Positions 37,640 through 49,429 of a DNA stretch of 64,000 nt are shown piece after piece. The first letter of the stretch is position 1. Each line of letters starts with the position of its first letter. Below the pieces are notes generated by a model, which had not been told where the DNA came from, did no database searches, and worked only from the letters and a program-made list of their open reading frames with translations. The position numbers and the translations under genes are program-made. Source of the DNA: Lates calcarifer (lineage: Eukaryota > Chordata > Actinopteri > Centropomidae); contig NC_066836.1 in NCBI RefSeq assembly GCF_001640805.2, forward strand, positions 1,945,798 to 2,009,797, written 5' to 3'.

Positions 37640-38115
37640 TTATATATGTAGCACAGAATCACAACAGAAGTTACCTCAGGGGGGCTTTTCATATAGAGCA
37701 AGTCTAGACTGTACCCTTTATATTATTATATTTACAAAGAGAGACCCAACAGTTCCCACCATGAGCAGCACTAGGCGATAGTGGAGAGGAAAAACTTTCT
37801 TTTAAGAGGCAGAAACCTCGAGCAGAACCAGACTCAGGGTGGGCGGCCATCTGCCTCGATTGGTTGGGTTAGAAAGAGAAAAAGAGAGGGGAAGGGGCAT
37901 AATGCAGATTCCATGTAAAGATGTAAAGTGGTATCAATAATAATAGTAGCAATAATACTAGAAGTAGTGCTAAAAATTTCTAAGTACAGAAGGTGTTGAG
38001 CAGGATCGTTGGAGCAACAGGAGGCTTGAGATCACAGATCAGATTCTACAGCTCCAGAGGCAGAAATACCTGCAGAAAGAGACAGAAGAGGAGAGAGAGA
38101 TAAAAGAGCCCAAAA
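37640..38115 (+). repeat. Dispersed repeat (GAGAGACCCAACAGTTCCCA type)
   Basis: Contains AATTCAATTCAAGTCATTTT, GAGAGACCCAACAGTTCCCA, CCTCGAGCAGAACCAGACTC and GGGTGGGCGGCCATCTGCCT, hallmarks of a high-copy fish repeat, and ends with an AGACAGAAGAGGAGAGAG stretch. Confidence 0.7.
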
Positions 38116-38126
38116 CTACGGGATAT

Positions 38127-38275
38127 ATGGGACCTGCCAAATATTGTGTAGGTCCCCCTTATGCCGCCAAAACACCTCTGACCTGCCGGCACCAGGGCAT
38201 CGGCAGCTGATTCTTTGAGTCCTGTGGGTCTATGAAGGACCCAAGTTTTCCCAGCAGAACATTGTACCGTAACAA
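38127..38275 (+). repeat. Dispersed repeat (TGTGTAGGTCCCCCTTATGC type)
   Basis: Contains AAATATTGTGTAGGTCCCCC, TGCCGCCAAAACACCTCTGA and TCTATGAAGGACCCAAG, recognised as a high-copy fish repeat with an internal deletion in this copy. Directly abuts the preceding repeat. Confidence 0.6.
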
Positions 38276-38604
38276 ACTGATCAATGTTATTTGTGCTGTG
38301 GCTGATCAGTGTATTGTTCTGTTCTTCCCTCATAAACTGGACACCAACGCCCTATATCAGATCAGCTGTATATATGAAAGCGTTGTGGATTATTCCTTTA
38401 AGAGGTCAGAAACTAGAGCTGGATCCTGTTCCTGTTTACTCATAAATCAGATGTGAATTTCTGACACAAACATCTTGGAGGATTAAAAAGGCTTGATGAA
38501 AAAATGTATGAAAAGGGGATTCTGGGTATTTTTACACTGATCCTGTGTCAGTTTAATACTGTACAACAGTAATCCCCCACCCCATCCCTCTTGGTCTCTC
38601 ACAG

Positions 38605-38694
38605 CTGTGGTGTGACTTCGACAAGTCCAGCACCTTCAGGAACCAGACATACAACGAGTCGGCCTCCATCCCAGACATCTGCTTCTACCCAGAG
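38605..38694 (+). CDS. adcy8: adcy8 exon 11: 30-codon glycosylated-loop cassette
   Basis: Exon of exactly 90 bp, phase 0 at both ends (residues 485-514). It starts [19 protein letters not shown] and ends [10 protein letters not shown]. Two sequons, NQT and NES, lie four residues apart in the extracellular loop between TM9 and TM10. In mammals the AC8 variant B lacks 30 residues with N-glycosylation sites in this loop, and this exon fits that in length and position. The donor, GAG|GTACCG, is weak. A degenerate copy of its 3' half lies at 38773-38820. Confidence 0.95.
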
Positions 38695-38772
38695 GTACCG
38701 ACTAAATGAGGTGTCTGAATTTTGCAGTCAGGTCCATCTGTTGTGTTTCTTTTTTTTTCACCTCTCAGACAG

Positions 38773-38820
38773 CGGCAAAATGATGAATTAAACATCTCCG
38801 ACATCTGCTCGCACCCAGAG
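38773..38820 (+). pseudogene. Decayed tandem copy of adcy8 exon 11 (3' half)
   Basis: In the frame that would splice in phase 0, these 48 bases read RQNDELNISDICSHPE. Set against the exon 11 end, [16 protein letters not shown], this gives an ungapped alignment sharing N, I, DIC and PE, with E/D as a conservative change. It follows a pyrimidine run (38746-38768) with CAG and ACAG acceptor-like ends, and carries its own NIS sequon. It has no GT at the position of the real donor (GAGGGGGG in place of GAGGTACC), so it looks like a dead or cryptic duplicate exon. Confidence 0.55.
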
Positions 38821-39253
38821 GGGGGTCTCGCATCAGACGACGACGACTGATGGAGCCGTCAGAACGTTGCGGGGAAAATATCCGTTATGTTATTTTGCCC
38901 ACAAAATATGCAGCTAATTGATGGACTCAATAAGGGAGCACCATTTTTATAGCTCCGAGCTCAGGCTGAGTCACATTTCGCTGCATGTATACATCACAAA
39001 CTTATTTACTCCTGAGGGTTAAAGTCTGTGTGTTTAGGAGCTGTTTTTAGATCCATAAAGAAGAGTTATGGTGTTTTTTAGCGGGAACAAAACCAGAATA
39101 GACTATTAGACACAAACTAAAAAATGTCTCTGCCAAACCAGAGGCCTTTGGTATAATGGGTTGTCGGGTAATTATTTTAATGTTTTACATCTTTTAAAGG
39201 GGCAGTCCACCAACTTTCCACCTTTGGAAACAGCTGTGTACTGTCTTCTGTGG

Positions 39254-39430
39254 TTTAAAGGAGCAGTGTGTAGGATTTAGTGACATCTAGTGGTGAGCAC
39301 ACAGTTTGCAGCCAACAGAGAGTCTACGGTGGCTGTCAGGTGATAAAATAGTACCGCATTACCACATAACATATAACAGACATGTTTTCATAGATTATAT
39401 TCCATTTCTTCCAATAGATCCTTGTAAACA
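39254..39430 (+). repeat. Dispersed repeat (AAAGGAGCAGTGTGTAGGAT type), copy 1
   Basis: TTTAAAGGAGCAGTGTGTAG then GATTTAGTGACATCTAGTGG and GTCTACGGTGGCTGTCAGGT. The reverse-oriented second copy is at 62455-62600. Confidence 0.75.
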
Positions 39431-39823
39431 TTAAACTCCTGGACCAGGAGTTATCTCTGTTTTGGATAAGGAAAGCCGGGGATGCAAACTGAGGATTTAG
39501 TATTTAAAAGATGCAGGTGATTACTAGGCAAAGACAGACAGTTATAGAGTTGCATTGTAGGAAATGAAGTGTTTGCATACTAGAGGCTAAAAGTAAGGAT
39601 TTCTCTGCCTCGGCTGGTTCAGTTTCTGTTTTTATATATCTTCTTTTTTTAGTTTTTTGGTTTTGGTTTTTAGCATGTTTGCATGCTAACATTTGCTAAT
39701 TGACTCCAGCTGAGGCTCATGGTGATGTTATTAGTCAGGGGATCACAAAAGTTATTATAGTTTTGAAGTAAACCATGGACCTGATGACCTGATAAACCCA
39801 TCGCTTGCTTTTTTCTCCCTCAG

Positions 39824-39996
39824 TATTTTGTGTTTACGGGGGTCCTGGCGATGGTGACGTGCGCCGTGTTTCTGCGGCTGAACTCGGTGTTGAAGTTGGC
39901 GGTGCTGCTGGTGATGATCGCCGTCTACTCGCTGCTGACCGAAGCTTTCTACACCTCGCTGTTCGTCCGCTACGACACCGTCCACCACAACACAGA
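39824..39996 (+). CDS. adcy8: adcy8 exon 12: TM10 and TM11
   Basis: Exon of 173 bp, phase 0 start, ending two bases into Glu572. [19 protein letters not shown] is TM10 and [20 protein letters not shown] is TM11. The extracellular tail [16 protein letters not shown] follows. Third codon positions are strongly G/C. Mammalian AC8 is reported to have a further glycosylated Asn in the TM11-TM12 loop; here HHNTENF is not an N-x-S/T sequon. Acceptor is CCCTCAG and donor AGA|GTGAGT. Confidence 0.95.
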
Positions 39997-41167
39997 GTGA
40001 GTACTGTTCAAAGTAAAAGAGTTTTTTGTGATGCTGACAGATTGGTGAGTCCTTAATGCTCACAAAAGTGGATGTTAACAAAGTACATGTGTTAACGTAA
40101 AGACAGTACGCACATCCATGTTTTGTCTTCAGGGAGCCACATTGACCTTTTTTTCTGGACATAAATGTTGAAAATGTGAGAAAACTCATCTTGCAGCTGT
40201 TCTCTGTTATAGCACAGTGACCTTTAAGGTGACAATGTACGAAGGCTTCTTACCATGAAGGGGAAAAAAGCATTATACTACCTTGAAGCAGAGGTCTCCA
40301 TACAGTACGAGCTCTATAGGGAGCTGATGGGAGTCATTTCTTTAAAGCCTGCTGTGACACAGGAGAAAAGGTCAAGATGAAAAGGCCTCAGGTGGAGACT
40401 CGATTGGATGCCTTTGTTTCATCCTTTTTTTTTCCTCCTTTTCCTCAAATTGAACTGTGAATTAACTGGATTTATTTCCATTGTAAAAGAGCATTGACAC
40501 ACTGACAGAACAAATTAATTTTAGCCTTTTGCATTACATTTTCTCGACTATTCCAGAGCTGAAATGATCAGTCAATCAATATCAACATTTATCTGCAACT
40601 TGATAACAGATTAATCATTTAACTCAAAATTTCCTGGTTCCACCCTCTAATCCTGGGATTATAAATGGTGCTGTTGCTGTAGCCAAGACAAGCATTTCAA
40701 ATGCATAAACTTGGACTCAGTTATGCTGACCATTTTTCCACTTCTCCAGATGATTCTCAGTACAAAGATATTCAACGGTTTCAGCTCAATGAAACTTCCA
40801 ACATGGTCTTAAAGTTGTACTTCACCCAAATTTTCAAAGCGTTAATGCTCATCCTCTGCAGACTAGACAAACGGCTTTAAAACGTAGTTTCATCCTTGGT
40901 GCAGATCATAAGCTGTGGTCAGTGGTTTAAAGCAGAAAAAAGTACCTCTGCTGCTGCATAAATACGGCTCATTATTATCAGATGCATGTTTTGTTAGGAA
41001 GAAGATGTTAAAATCAGAAAAATAAATGTATGAATCAAACATTTGCAACGCAAACACTCACAGTAGTGCAGTCATTTTCTATTTTTTTAATAGTTTCTCA
41101 GAGTAACTCCCATTTCTTTCTTCATTTTCTTCATGCTCTGTATCCATCTCTCTTTTTGTTCCAATAG
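39997..41167 (+). other. adcy8 intron 12
   Basis: Non-coding, 1.2 kb. Nothing seen beyond generic sequence. Confidence 0.85.
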
Positions 41168-41246
41168 AAATTTCCTGGGAACTAAAGAGACATCGTTGCT
41201 CCTGATGGCCATGTTCCTCCTCGCAGTGTTTTACCACGGCCAACAG
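41168..41246 (+). CDS. adcy8: adcy8 exon 13: TM12
   Basis: Short exon of 79 bp completing Glu572 and encoding residues 573-598 ([20 protein letters not shown], then FYHGQQ). This is transmembrane helix 12 and the start of the cytoplasmic exit. Acceptor is CCAATAG and donor CAG|GTAAGA. Confidence 0.94.
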
Positions 41247-44200
41247 GTAAGACCAACAGCCTCATAATCCGTGGAAAAAACCTTAAATGTGTCACATCAG
41301 AAAACTCTGAGAGTGAGTCTTAAGAATTATCCTGTTGGAAAGTCATTGTCTGACTGATGAGCTGTTGTAGTGAAACATCAGTCAGCAGGTTCTCCAGACT
41401 AACTGAGCTCTGCATGACTGTAAATAATGTGATGACACAGGTCAAAAAATGGTGAACCTTTCCTTTAAACAGTAATAACAGAAGAATGCAGTGGGCCTGA
41501 GGAACATTGCATCATTCTTGTTGCTCTGCAGCCGGCTAATTAGCGTTAACAGCTGATGAGGAGTCCAGGTTTATATCAGATAACATCACAATGTGTGTCA
41601 TCACTGTGTTGCTAAGGTGTTGACAGCTCTGTCACACATGAACATACTCAGAAATAATAACATCAACAAACGTCAGTGGGAAACTTCCATCTTGGCCAAC
41701 GTCAGCACATAATCAGCTTCACATTTCTGCAACAAGCAACCAAGCCGTTATATGACGGAAACACTAAGATACCAGGACACAGTCTGCATTTTCAGCAAAT
41801 AATAAACAGCAAATAATGACAGATATGTAATAACAGAGAGCGAAGCTATGGAGGAGATTTGCCTCTGTTAAAGTGCATTTGTCACACAGCGAAGGAAACA
41901 ACTTGTGCTTTGATTTTGAATAAGACAGTCCCTCGAGTTGCTAGAGCAATCAGCCTCTTTTAGGCTCTCTTCCCAGATCTCACCTGGGATCTGGGATCCC
42001 ATGTTGTTTTGCTATCAGAGAGGGGGGATTGACAGATTGTAGTGAGTCATAAAAGTCTGAGACTTGATTTGTTGATCCAGAGCAGAAAATACTGAAAAAT
42101 GTTCCAGCTCTGTGACCAACACAAAGTAAATCCCACCTCCTTTGATTTGGAACTGGAGATGAAAATCTCAGACCAAAAGTATCTGCAGGTCTGGATATGT
42201 CACCGTTACTGGAGACCTCACACCGGGCGTATTGTCACAGGTTTTATTGGTGTGTAATATCTAACCTGAGTGACGCTCAGACAGAAACAAACCTCCTCAT
42301 TTACACAAAGTACGAGCTGTTTGTATAAAGGCAGTCAGACTCAGCAGCCTGAAGGAAACTGGTTCCACCACGTTGCTTTCATGCTTTCTCTATGGCAACC
42401 TTTGATCATGTAGTTCAGCGACTTGGCGGCGGTCAGCGATGGAGGAAGGAGGGGTCGTAATTGAGGGTCCTTTGTAGCCCCATGAAAGTAGAAAGCAGCC
42501 GCATTTGAAGTCATCCAGTGGCATATAGATCCAATCAACCCCCCACCCCAGGTCAATGCTGCCACTTGTTTGGAAAAGCAGAGACAATGAGGGTTCGCAG
42601 CACGAGGTGTGTAACAGTCACAGCTCTGACAGAGGACAGAGGGCTTATCAAAGAGAGGGAAGGTCCACTGTGCCCAATGTGATCCAGCTTTTCATGCTCC
42701 AGGTTTAAACATAACATCAACCATCAGTCATCTCTGTTAGAAAGGAGACGACTTTCTCCTCCTCGTCTGAAACTACATCTGTCCGTCCACTCCAAATCTT
42801 CACAAACCTCACACTTTCTCAGAGAGGACTACATCTGAGATCAGAAGAAGTAAAAGAGGTGATGTGTCATCAAGCTAAATGCTGGAATAATGAAGCAGCT
42901 TCATCATTTGCTCTCTGTATCCAGAACGAGGCTTTTTAATCTTTTGTAGCTGGAGACTCAGCAGCACCGTCGTCCATTGTTGAGAAAACACAGAGGGTGT
43001 AAAAACATTTATTAGAGCTTCTTTCAGAGGAGACGTTTAAGTGATTTTATTGTGTTGTGAAGAAGAGCCTATTAGAGCAGAAAGATGGACGAGACTCTCT
43101 CACTCCTTTTATTCTTCCTCACAGCCTCTGTCATTACAGGAACCTCACTCTCATTCAGCACTTGTTAAGTGTGAGTGTTTTGTGTGATGTCTTCACAATA
43201 ACCCACAAAACACACATTTTCCATTTACATCATGCTGAAGCTGCAGGAACACAACTTATTTTGTGAGCCTGGGAAAATGTTTAATGAAAGACAGATGATT
43301 ACAGCACAGTCTGAAGCTCACAGAGAGTCTTCTCTTTAACTGTATTATTGTGCATTTAACTGTAATGTATTGAATTAAGCAGGATTCTGACACTTTCATA
43401 TGTTTTCTGCTGTGAGAAGCAGATGAGACTAAACCACAGACCTTTTACATAATAAACTAATGGCAGCAGAGCACAGAAGCCAGATGAGGTTGTCCTTCAT
43501 GAACGCTGCTTCCTGTCAGAGGCAGTAATTACATTATCAAGCACAGTGAACATGAAGCATTTCATTACAAGGCTGCAGACAAGGCTCTTATTTTGAAATG
43601 ATGAGGGTTTCTTTTTTTGACACCCCACTTTTCTATGAAATAATTTTAAGACCAGGAGATTAATAGAAGGTTGTTATGTAACCATGCCGGTGATTTAAGA
43701 AGAAATCAAATACATTAATTAAGGAAAAGTAATGTCAACTCATCAGACTTAAACTAAACTATATTTTCAGTGTGTTCTGTAAGATTTGTTTTGGTTGGGT
43801 TTTGCAGAGGTATAACTATAGATGTTAGACCCATCTTGCTTTGTTTTAATCCTTAATTTTACTGAAATAAAATGAGGAAAAAAACTGAAAATACAAGTGT
43901 ACTCGAACTGTACATTTCTGTGAGGTTGTGAAGCTGTGCAGTTCTCAGTCATTCCAATCAGCAGAGACTTGGAACAAAAGAGCTTAAGAAAATAATGAGG
44001 AGCGTAGAAAAACCAAAACAGCATAAAGTTACTGTAAAAATTCAACCAAGACTTTCTGATAGGATTGAGTTTTTATATGTGATTTAAAAGATGCAACATC
44101 TTTGGCTAGCCTGAAAAAGCCTGGTTACTCTGAACGCAGATGTCCTCAGTGAAAGTATTGGCTTATATTTTTGCCTAAATTCACTCTGTGTTTGATAGGC

Positions 44201-45536
44201 TCATATATCTGAGGCCTGGCTCGGTAAACCGCCGTCAGATCAGAACATATGACTGTACAGATGGACATTACTCTGCAGTAAACCTAATAACACAATGTGT
44301 GAGATGACAGCAGCTCCAGTGCTGAGTAAAATGTTTATTAGGACTGAGGAACAGAGTCTTTTTTTCTCCGCTGAGGGTTAATAGAAGCCATTTTGAATGA
44401 ACGTGTCGCCCAGCTCTGCACACGTCGCGGAGGTCGTGTTGGTTAACGACTGAGCGACCCGTTATTTCAGCGGACACCATCTCATTATCCCACCGCCAAA
44501 ACCAGCCTGACAGGGTTTCCATTTTTAATTATAAAAACAGAAAATGAGATTGAAGTTTTATTACTCATTCATATGATTAAGGGACTAATTGATACCACAA
44601 TTAATCACCAAACTGTTTCCACCAATCGACGCAGAGAGACGATTGAATCCTCACACGCTTATCTGCCTGCCCCTGATTTTAATTTTCAGTATCAAGGATT
44701 TCTTTTGCCTCCTTACCCTTAAATGCTACTGCCTTTTGTTTGGCTCTAATTTATTCAAATTACTTTGTATTAATTTTGCATTAAGAAAAGCAATTTGTGT
44801 TGCCTATTAGAATCCTTTTGCTGCACTTCAGATTGATCTCGCTCTTGTTTTTCATAATTGATCCAACCTGTAACAGTTTTTTTTAAATTTAGATGTTCAT
44901 TCCAGAACTGACTCTGCCTCTCCATCATCTAAATGATATAAACAACAGACTTTCTACTGATCTTTGGTTAATTTTTTAAGCAATTAAGAAATAAATAAAG
45001 TCTCAGACCTGTCTGGAAAGTCAGAAAAATGGTGTAAGATAAAAAGGTAGCGCAGGGGTGGAGGGGCTTATGAAATGTTTGGAGAAAATGAGAGGTAATT
45101 CAGAATTCTGTCCTGGTTATTTGTTTCTGTGAGGAATAATCTATGCAGTGCAACACTCAATGAACTCAAACACATATTAAAAATATTCAGAATTAATATA
45201 CAAATAAATGCAGTACAGGTGGAGGCTGTGGAGGTGGGGGGAATTAAATATCAGAGAGCAGGCAGCAGAACTCAGAGCTTGTAAACAGACTGAATTGGCC
45301 GCAGTTGTTTACATGGACCTCCTATTGTGAAAAATGTGTTGTGGATGTACATGATTGGAAGATGTATGGATGATGTCCGTGCCTGACTGAAATACTGAAG
45401 GCTCCATTAGCACATGTTGTGTTGCTGGAAAACACATGAAAGAACATGAAAACAGGAATAGTTAGATAATAGAGGAAGTGATGATCATGTGGAGGGCAGT
45501 TTACCAACTCTTTTTTTGCATCTCTTCTGTCTTCAG
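41247..45536 (+). other. adcy8 intron 13
   Basis: Non-coding, 4.3 kb and notably poor in recognisable repeats. An AT-rich, homeodomain-site-rich block (44530-44860) has the look of a conserved non-coding element. No coding sequence seen. Confidence 0.85.
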
Positions 45537-45695
45537 CTGGAGTACACAGCCCGGCTGGACTTCCTGTGGCGCGTCCAGGCCAAAGAGGAGATCAACGAGA
45601 TGAAGGAGCTACGAGAACACAATGAGAACATGCTGAGGAACATCCTGCCCAGCCACGTGGCCCGCCACTTTCTGGAGAAGGACCGGGACAACGAG
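45537..45695 (+). CDS. adcy8: adcy8 exon 14: post-TM12 helix, start of C2
   Basis: Exon of 159 bp, phase 0 at both ends, residues 599-651. [20 protein letters not shown] and [20 protein letters not shown] are the charged signalling helix (cyclase-transducer element) between TM12 and C2, then [13 protein letters not shown]. The donor is GAG|GTCTGC, among the poorest in the gene, and read-through would add 28 codons before a stop at 45780. A foldback repeat begins about 100 bp downstream. Confidence 0.95.
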
Positions 45696-45795
45696 GTCTG
45701 CACAAACTTCACTTGCACATCAGTCACGGCAAACATTTACTCGTTTGTTCTTACCAAAGTGGTGTTACCTTGGTGTGCTTGAGGAAGGTAATGTG

Positions 45796-46235
45796 TTAAG
45801 TGCTGGAGTCAAGGGCAACTGGACTTCTTTTAGGTTCCTTGAAAACATCTCACCTCTGGTCTGAAAGGCTTCATCAGTTCTAAGGGCTGGTTCAGAAGTC
45901 CCTGAGTCCTGAGAGTCGCTGACCCACCCTGCCATCATGTGAGTGGTTAGGATCACATGGGTCGAAGCGTGAAGGGGGGTTAAATTGCCTGGAAGGGATC
46001 TCAAGACTAAATGCCTGATAGTTCAATGATGCTCTTTCCAGTTGGACAGTCTGACTCCTTTAGTCCTCTCTCAAACCATCTGTCTTCTCAATCCAAAATC
46101 TGGACATTTGTATCGTCAAAGGAGTGTCACTTCTTCCCCATCACTTTCTAGAATGGATGAAGCCTTTCAGATGGGAGGTGAAACATCTTCAAGAAAACTA
46201 ATAGAAGTCCAGCTGCCTTCGACTCTAGCACTTAA
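45796..46235. mobile_element. 440-bp foldback (MITE-like) element
   Basis: Long imperfect terminal inverted repeats. The left arm TTAAGTGCTGGAGTCAAGGG pairs with the right end CTTCGACTCTAGCACTTAA, continuing for about 90 bp (CTGAAAGGCTTCATC against GATGAAGCCTTTCAG). The interior is about 260 bp. Flanks do not show a clear target duplication. I recognise the family as abundant in teleosts but do not name it. Confidence 0.75.
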
Positions 46236-47679
46236 GACTAGCATGTAGGAAGTAGGAACTGCAGACAACTATTAGTAGCTCATTCTCAAATTTCAAATAA
46301 AACCTTTCAGCAAATGAATTGATCATGTCAATTTTAGTCTCAGTGTTTGTTTTGAAGTCCAATAAATCCACTTAAACCGGTCTAGAAGGCAAGAAATGAA
46401 TCTAACCTTAAGGAAAATTCCTTTTTTTTTTTTTTTTGCAAGTTTGGTCTTATTTATGAAGTTTTTCTATTATCAAATTGCACAGAGGTTCAGCTGATAT
46501 CTGGGTGATATCATGAAAAAAAGTGAGATGGATCATCAAACCGAAGGTGAACCGACTACCTGTAACTACAGGTAGTCAGTTGTAAATTATTATTCTTAGC
46601 AACAAAACATAATTATTAAAGATAGAAATGAAGGACAGAACTCTGAAAACAAGACCCAAGTTCAGGCCTCTGTTGACAGCCACTGATATGAACTAAGATT
46701 AAATATTTTCATTAAACCGTTCAGAAAATGACAGGCTAATCTAAACATGGTACTGACTCTGAGGTTCAGTATTTCAGTAGTCAGCTCAGAGTTTTTATAC
46801 ACAACCACCTCCTCTGACAAATCTGCTCACTTCACCTCATTTTTAACCGAAGACCTGTTCCAGAATAGTCTCCTGCGTTCATTACAATTTGTTCCCTGAG
46901 CCTCTGTGTTCCTGCCCGCGAAGGAAAGAAAAGGCTCTGTAATTGCTTTTCAAACAACTGTACAGAGAGAGAGAGAGAATTGGTGGGGCGGTTCATTCAG
47001 CCGGAAACCTTTGTAGAGCTGGCAGAGCTCTTTTTTTGGTCGCACGCATTTGATTTGATTTTAATAACATGCTGTCAGTCAGCAGCAGAGAACACATTGA
47101 TTTGTCTCTCTCGTAGTCACACCAGTGACTCAGCTGCTCCGACGACTCTCCACAGAGTCAAACTTTACAAAGTTTCCCTTTTTTGTTCACCTTATCTCTT
47201 CTGCCCTTTTCCTTTTGTACTTTTAATTTCCACTGAATAGAGCTGCTGTGCATTCGTTTAAAAGTCTAAAATGGGAAGACACACATTAACACACAAATCT
47301 GATGGGCTTTTTCCAACACTGGTGCATGTTTGTGCATGTTAAATGAAGTTTTCATCACTGCTAACCCTGTCTTCCAAATCATACCAGTGCACCTTACGCC
47401 TTTGAATGCGTTTTTCTTGAGTTTGCTTTGATTGATAAGACACTAGAGAGCTGAAAGTATGTGGATGCTTGAGGATTACAACTTGACAAACAGACAAGTG
47501 ACCAAGACTGTTGGTACAACCAATTCTACTACAGAAACGTTTCTTAATGGCTGTCTGCCTGATTTTATATTGGTGGTAGCTATGAATATGGCTGAGACAG
47601 CTAAACCCACCTATAAAACGTTGTTCACATACCTTTGGCTGGAGATTTGGTCAAACTCTTTCTCTTCAAGTGTGGAACT

Positions 47680-47720
47680 AGTATCTCCAACAGGTCCTCA
47701 AACTGACCCACGGACATCCT
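47680..47720 (+). repeat. Short fragment shared with intron 16 element
   Basis: CCAACAGGTCCTCAAACTG then CCCACGGACATCCTGAGG matches 54212-54260 (CCAACAGGACCTCAAACTG, CCCACAAATATCCT). Confidence 0.5.
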
Positions 47721-49429
47721 GAGGTAGGTCTGAAAGTATCTGTGATAGAGTTTGAACTAACGTGATGGCACAAGAGGAGAAGATAAATGATCCCCAAACT
47801 CATCTGGCTTTATCCCCTGTGGACCATGAATGTCTGTACTGAAATTTGTGTCAGTCCATCCAGTGGTTGTGACATGCTCCAGTTTGAACCAAAGTAGCAG
47901 ACTGACAGTGGAAAAAAACTTTGGTTTTAATGAGCTTTATACGATTAATTGAACCTTAAAAGTGTGAAAACTTCCTAATCAGAGGCTGGCTGTTAAATTC
48001 ACTGTTACTCTGTAACGAGCTGCCAGCAATTAAGATAAAAGATGAGATGACTTTTGGATGGATCTGTTTAAATATCCATCACCAGGGTTTGATATTAGTT
48101 CAAGACAAAACTAAAGTTAAATATTTTAGCTTTTTCTGTTCAATTAAGGGAAAAAACTTTTCTCTCTTTACTCATTCGTTCTGCTGCATTCTTCTCATTT
48201 ACCAACTCGATAATGACTGATTGTATTGGTCGGCAGAGAGGACAGTTATCACACGCCGGAGTCAAATTGCCGTATTGTCCTCGTCTGTCCTCACCAGAGC
48301 TCCTTCATTATCGACTCCTCCAATCTTCCGTTGCCTCCTGAATAAAAGGCGAGCGGCCGATGAATTATGAATGTCAGGAGAAGAGAGCTGATATCATTCT
48401 GCTCCCATGCCTGTTCCTAATTAAAAAGGACATGATTAAAAATGCATCCATTAGGATAGGTTGGGTCCTAATCACTCGTTACATTATTAATCAGGCTGTT
48501 TATTGTTCCGTGATTTAGATACTGGAGCAATGGGTTATTAATAGGCTCCTACACCCCTGAGGAGGTGTTGATGATCTTTGGAATTAATCAGGTGACAGAA
48601 AAAGCTGAGTGTCATTTATATCAACATTTCTGATTTTTTTTAAAGTTTTTATCCTGAGCAGCAAAGGTTTCAGTGTTATAGATCCTGTGTTTTCGGCTAC
48701 AGCTTACTGTTTCCCTGTGTTGTGTTGCAGGTCAGAGTTTCAGATTTAAACGAGTAATTAACTTATGTTACGTTACACTGCACCTGTTGTTGCAGGCAAT
48801 AAACAAGTTTTAGAGACGCACCAATCTGACTTCCTTAATTCTCATTCTGATGCTGAGTGTTGGTCTGATACCTACAATGGAATATCAGGGTCACATAGGT
48901 TTAAAAAAAAAAAACAGAATTTCAGAGATTAAAGTCATAAATTTATGAGAGAGATTGTTGATCAAACCTCGCAAAGTGAAGCTGAAGCAATGTGGTTCCT
49001 TGACAAAAAACAAATTTTTAAAATCATTAATCTCTTAATCTCAGAGAAGCTGGATAACATAACGCAAAACTACAAGTGTTAATAGTGTCCATATATGTCT
49101 AACTTAAATCTCTGTAAGAATATGTTTCGTATTCTAAAGTCAGGTCTTGATCATAAATAATTCATTAGTAGTTTGACACTCATTAGCCCATATGGGTTCT
49201 CTATTGAACAAGCCAATATGCATGCTAATAAGCAACTAGTTAATGGTTAATAAGTGTAGCCTGACATAAAGTGTTACCCTACAAGTTTAATCTTGGAAAT
49301 TCTCTGAATATTACCACCTCCCCACAGCCTATAATGACTCTAGTTCACCATCATACATACCAAAGATCTCGCAAGCATGTTAACATCATTCTTTTACGTG
49401 TAATTTAAAGTAAAGTCGGTGTTAACTTC

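Larger units (their letters stand above)
36507..38604 (+). other. adcy8 intron 10
   Basis: Non-coding, 2.1 kb. It contains two abutting dispersed repeats (37640-38115 and 38127-38275) about 330 bp or more before the cassette exon 11. Confidence 0.85.
38695..39823 (+). other. adcy8 intron 11
   Basis: Non-coding, 1.1 kb. It holds the decayed exon 11 copy (38773-38820), a TGCATG motif at 38982 and a dispersed repeat starting TTTAAAGGAGCAGTGTGTAG (39254-39430). Confidence 0.85.

Noticed and set aside
39755..40189. 144-codon minus-strand open frame over exon 12
   Set aside because: Antisense shadow of GC-rich TM10-TM11 coding sequence that extends into intron by chance.
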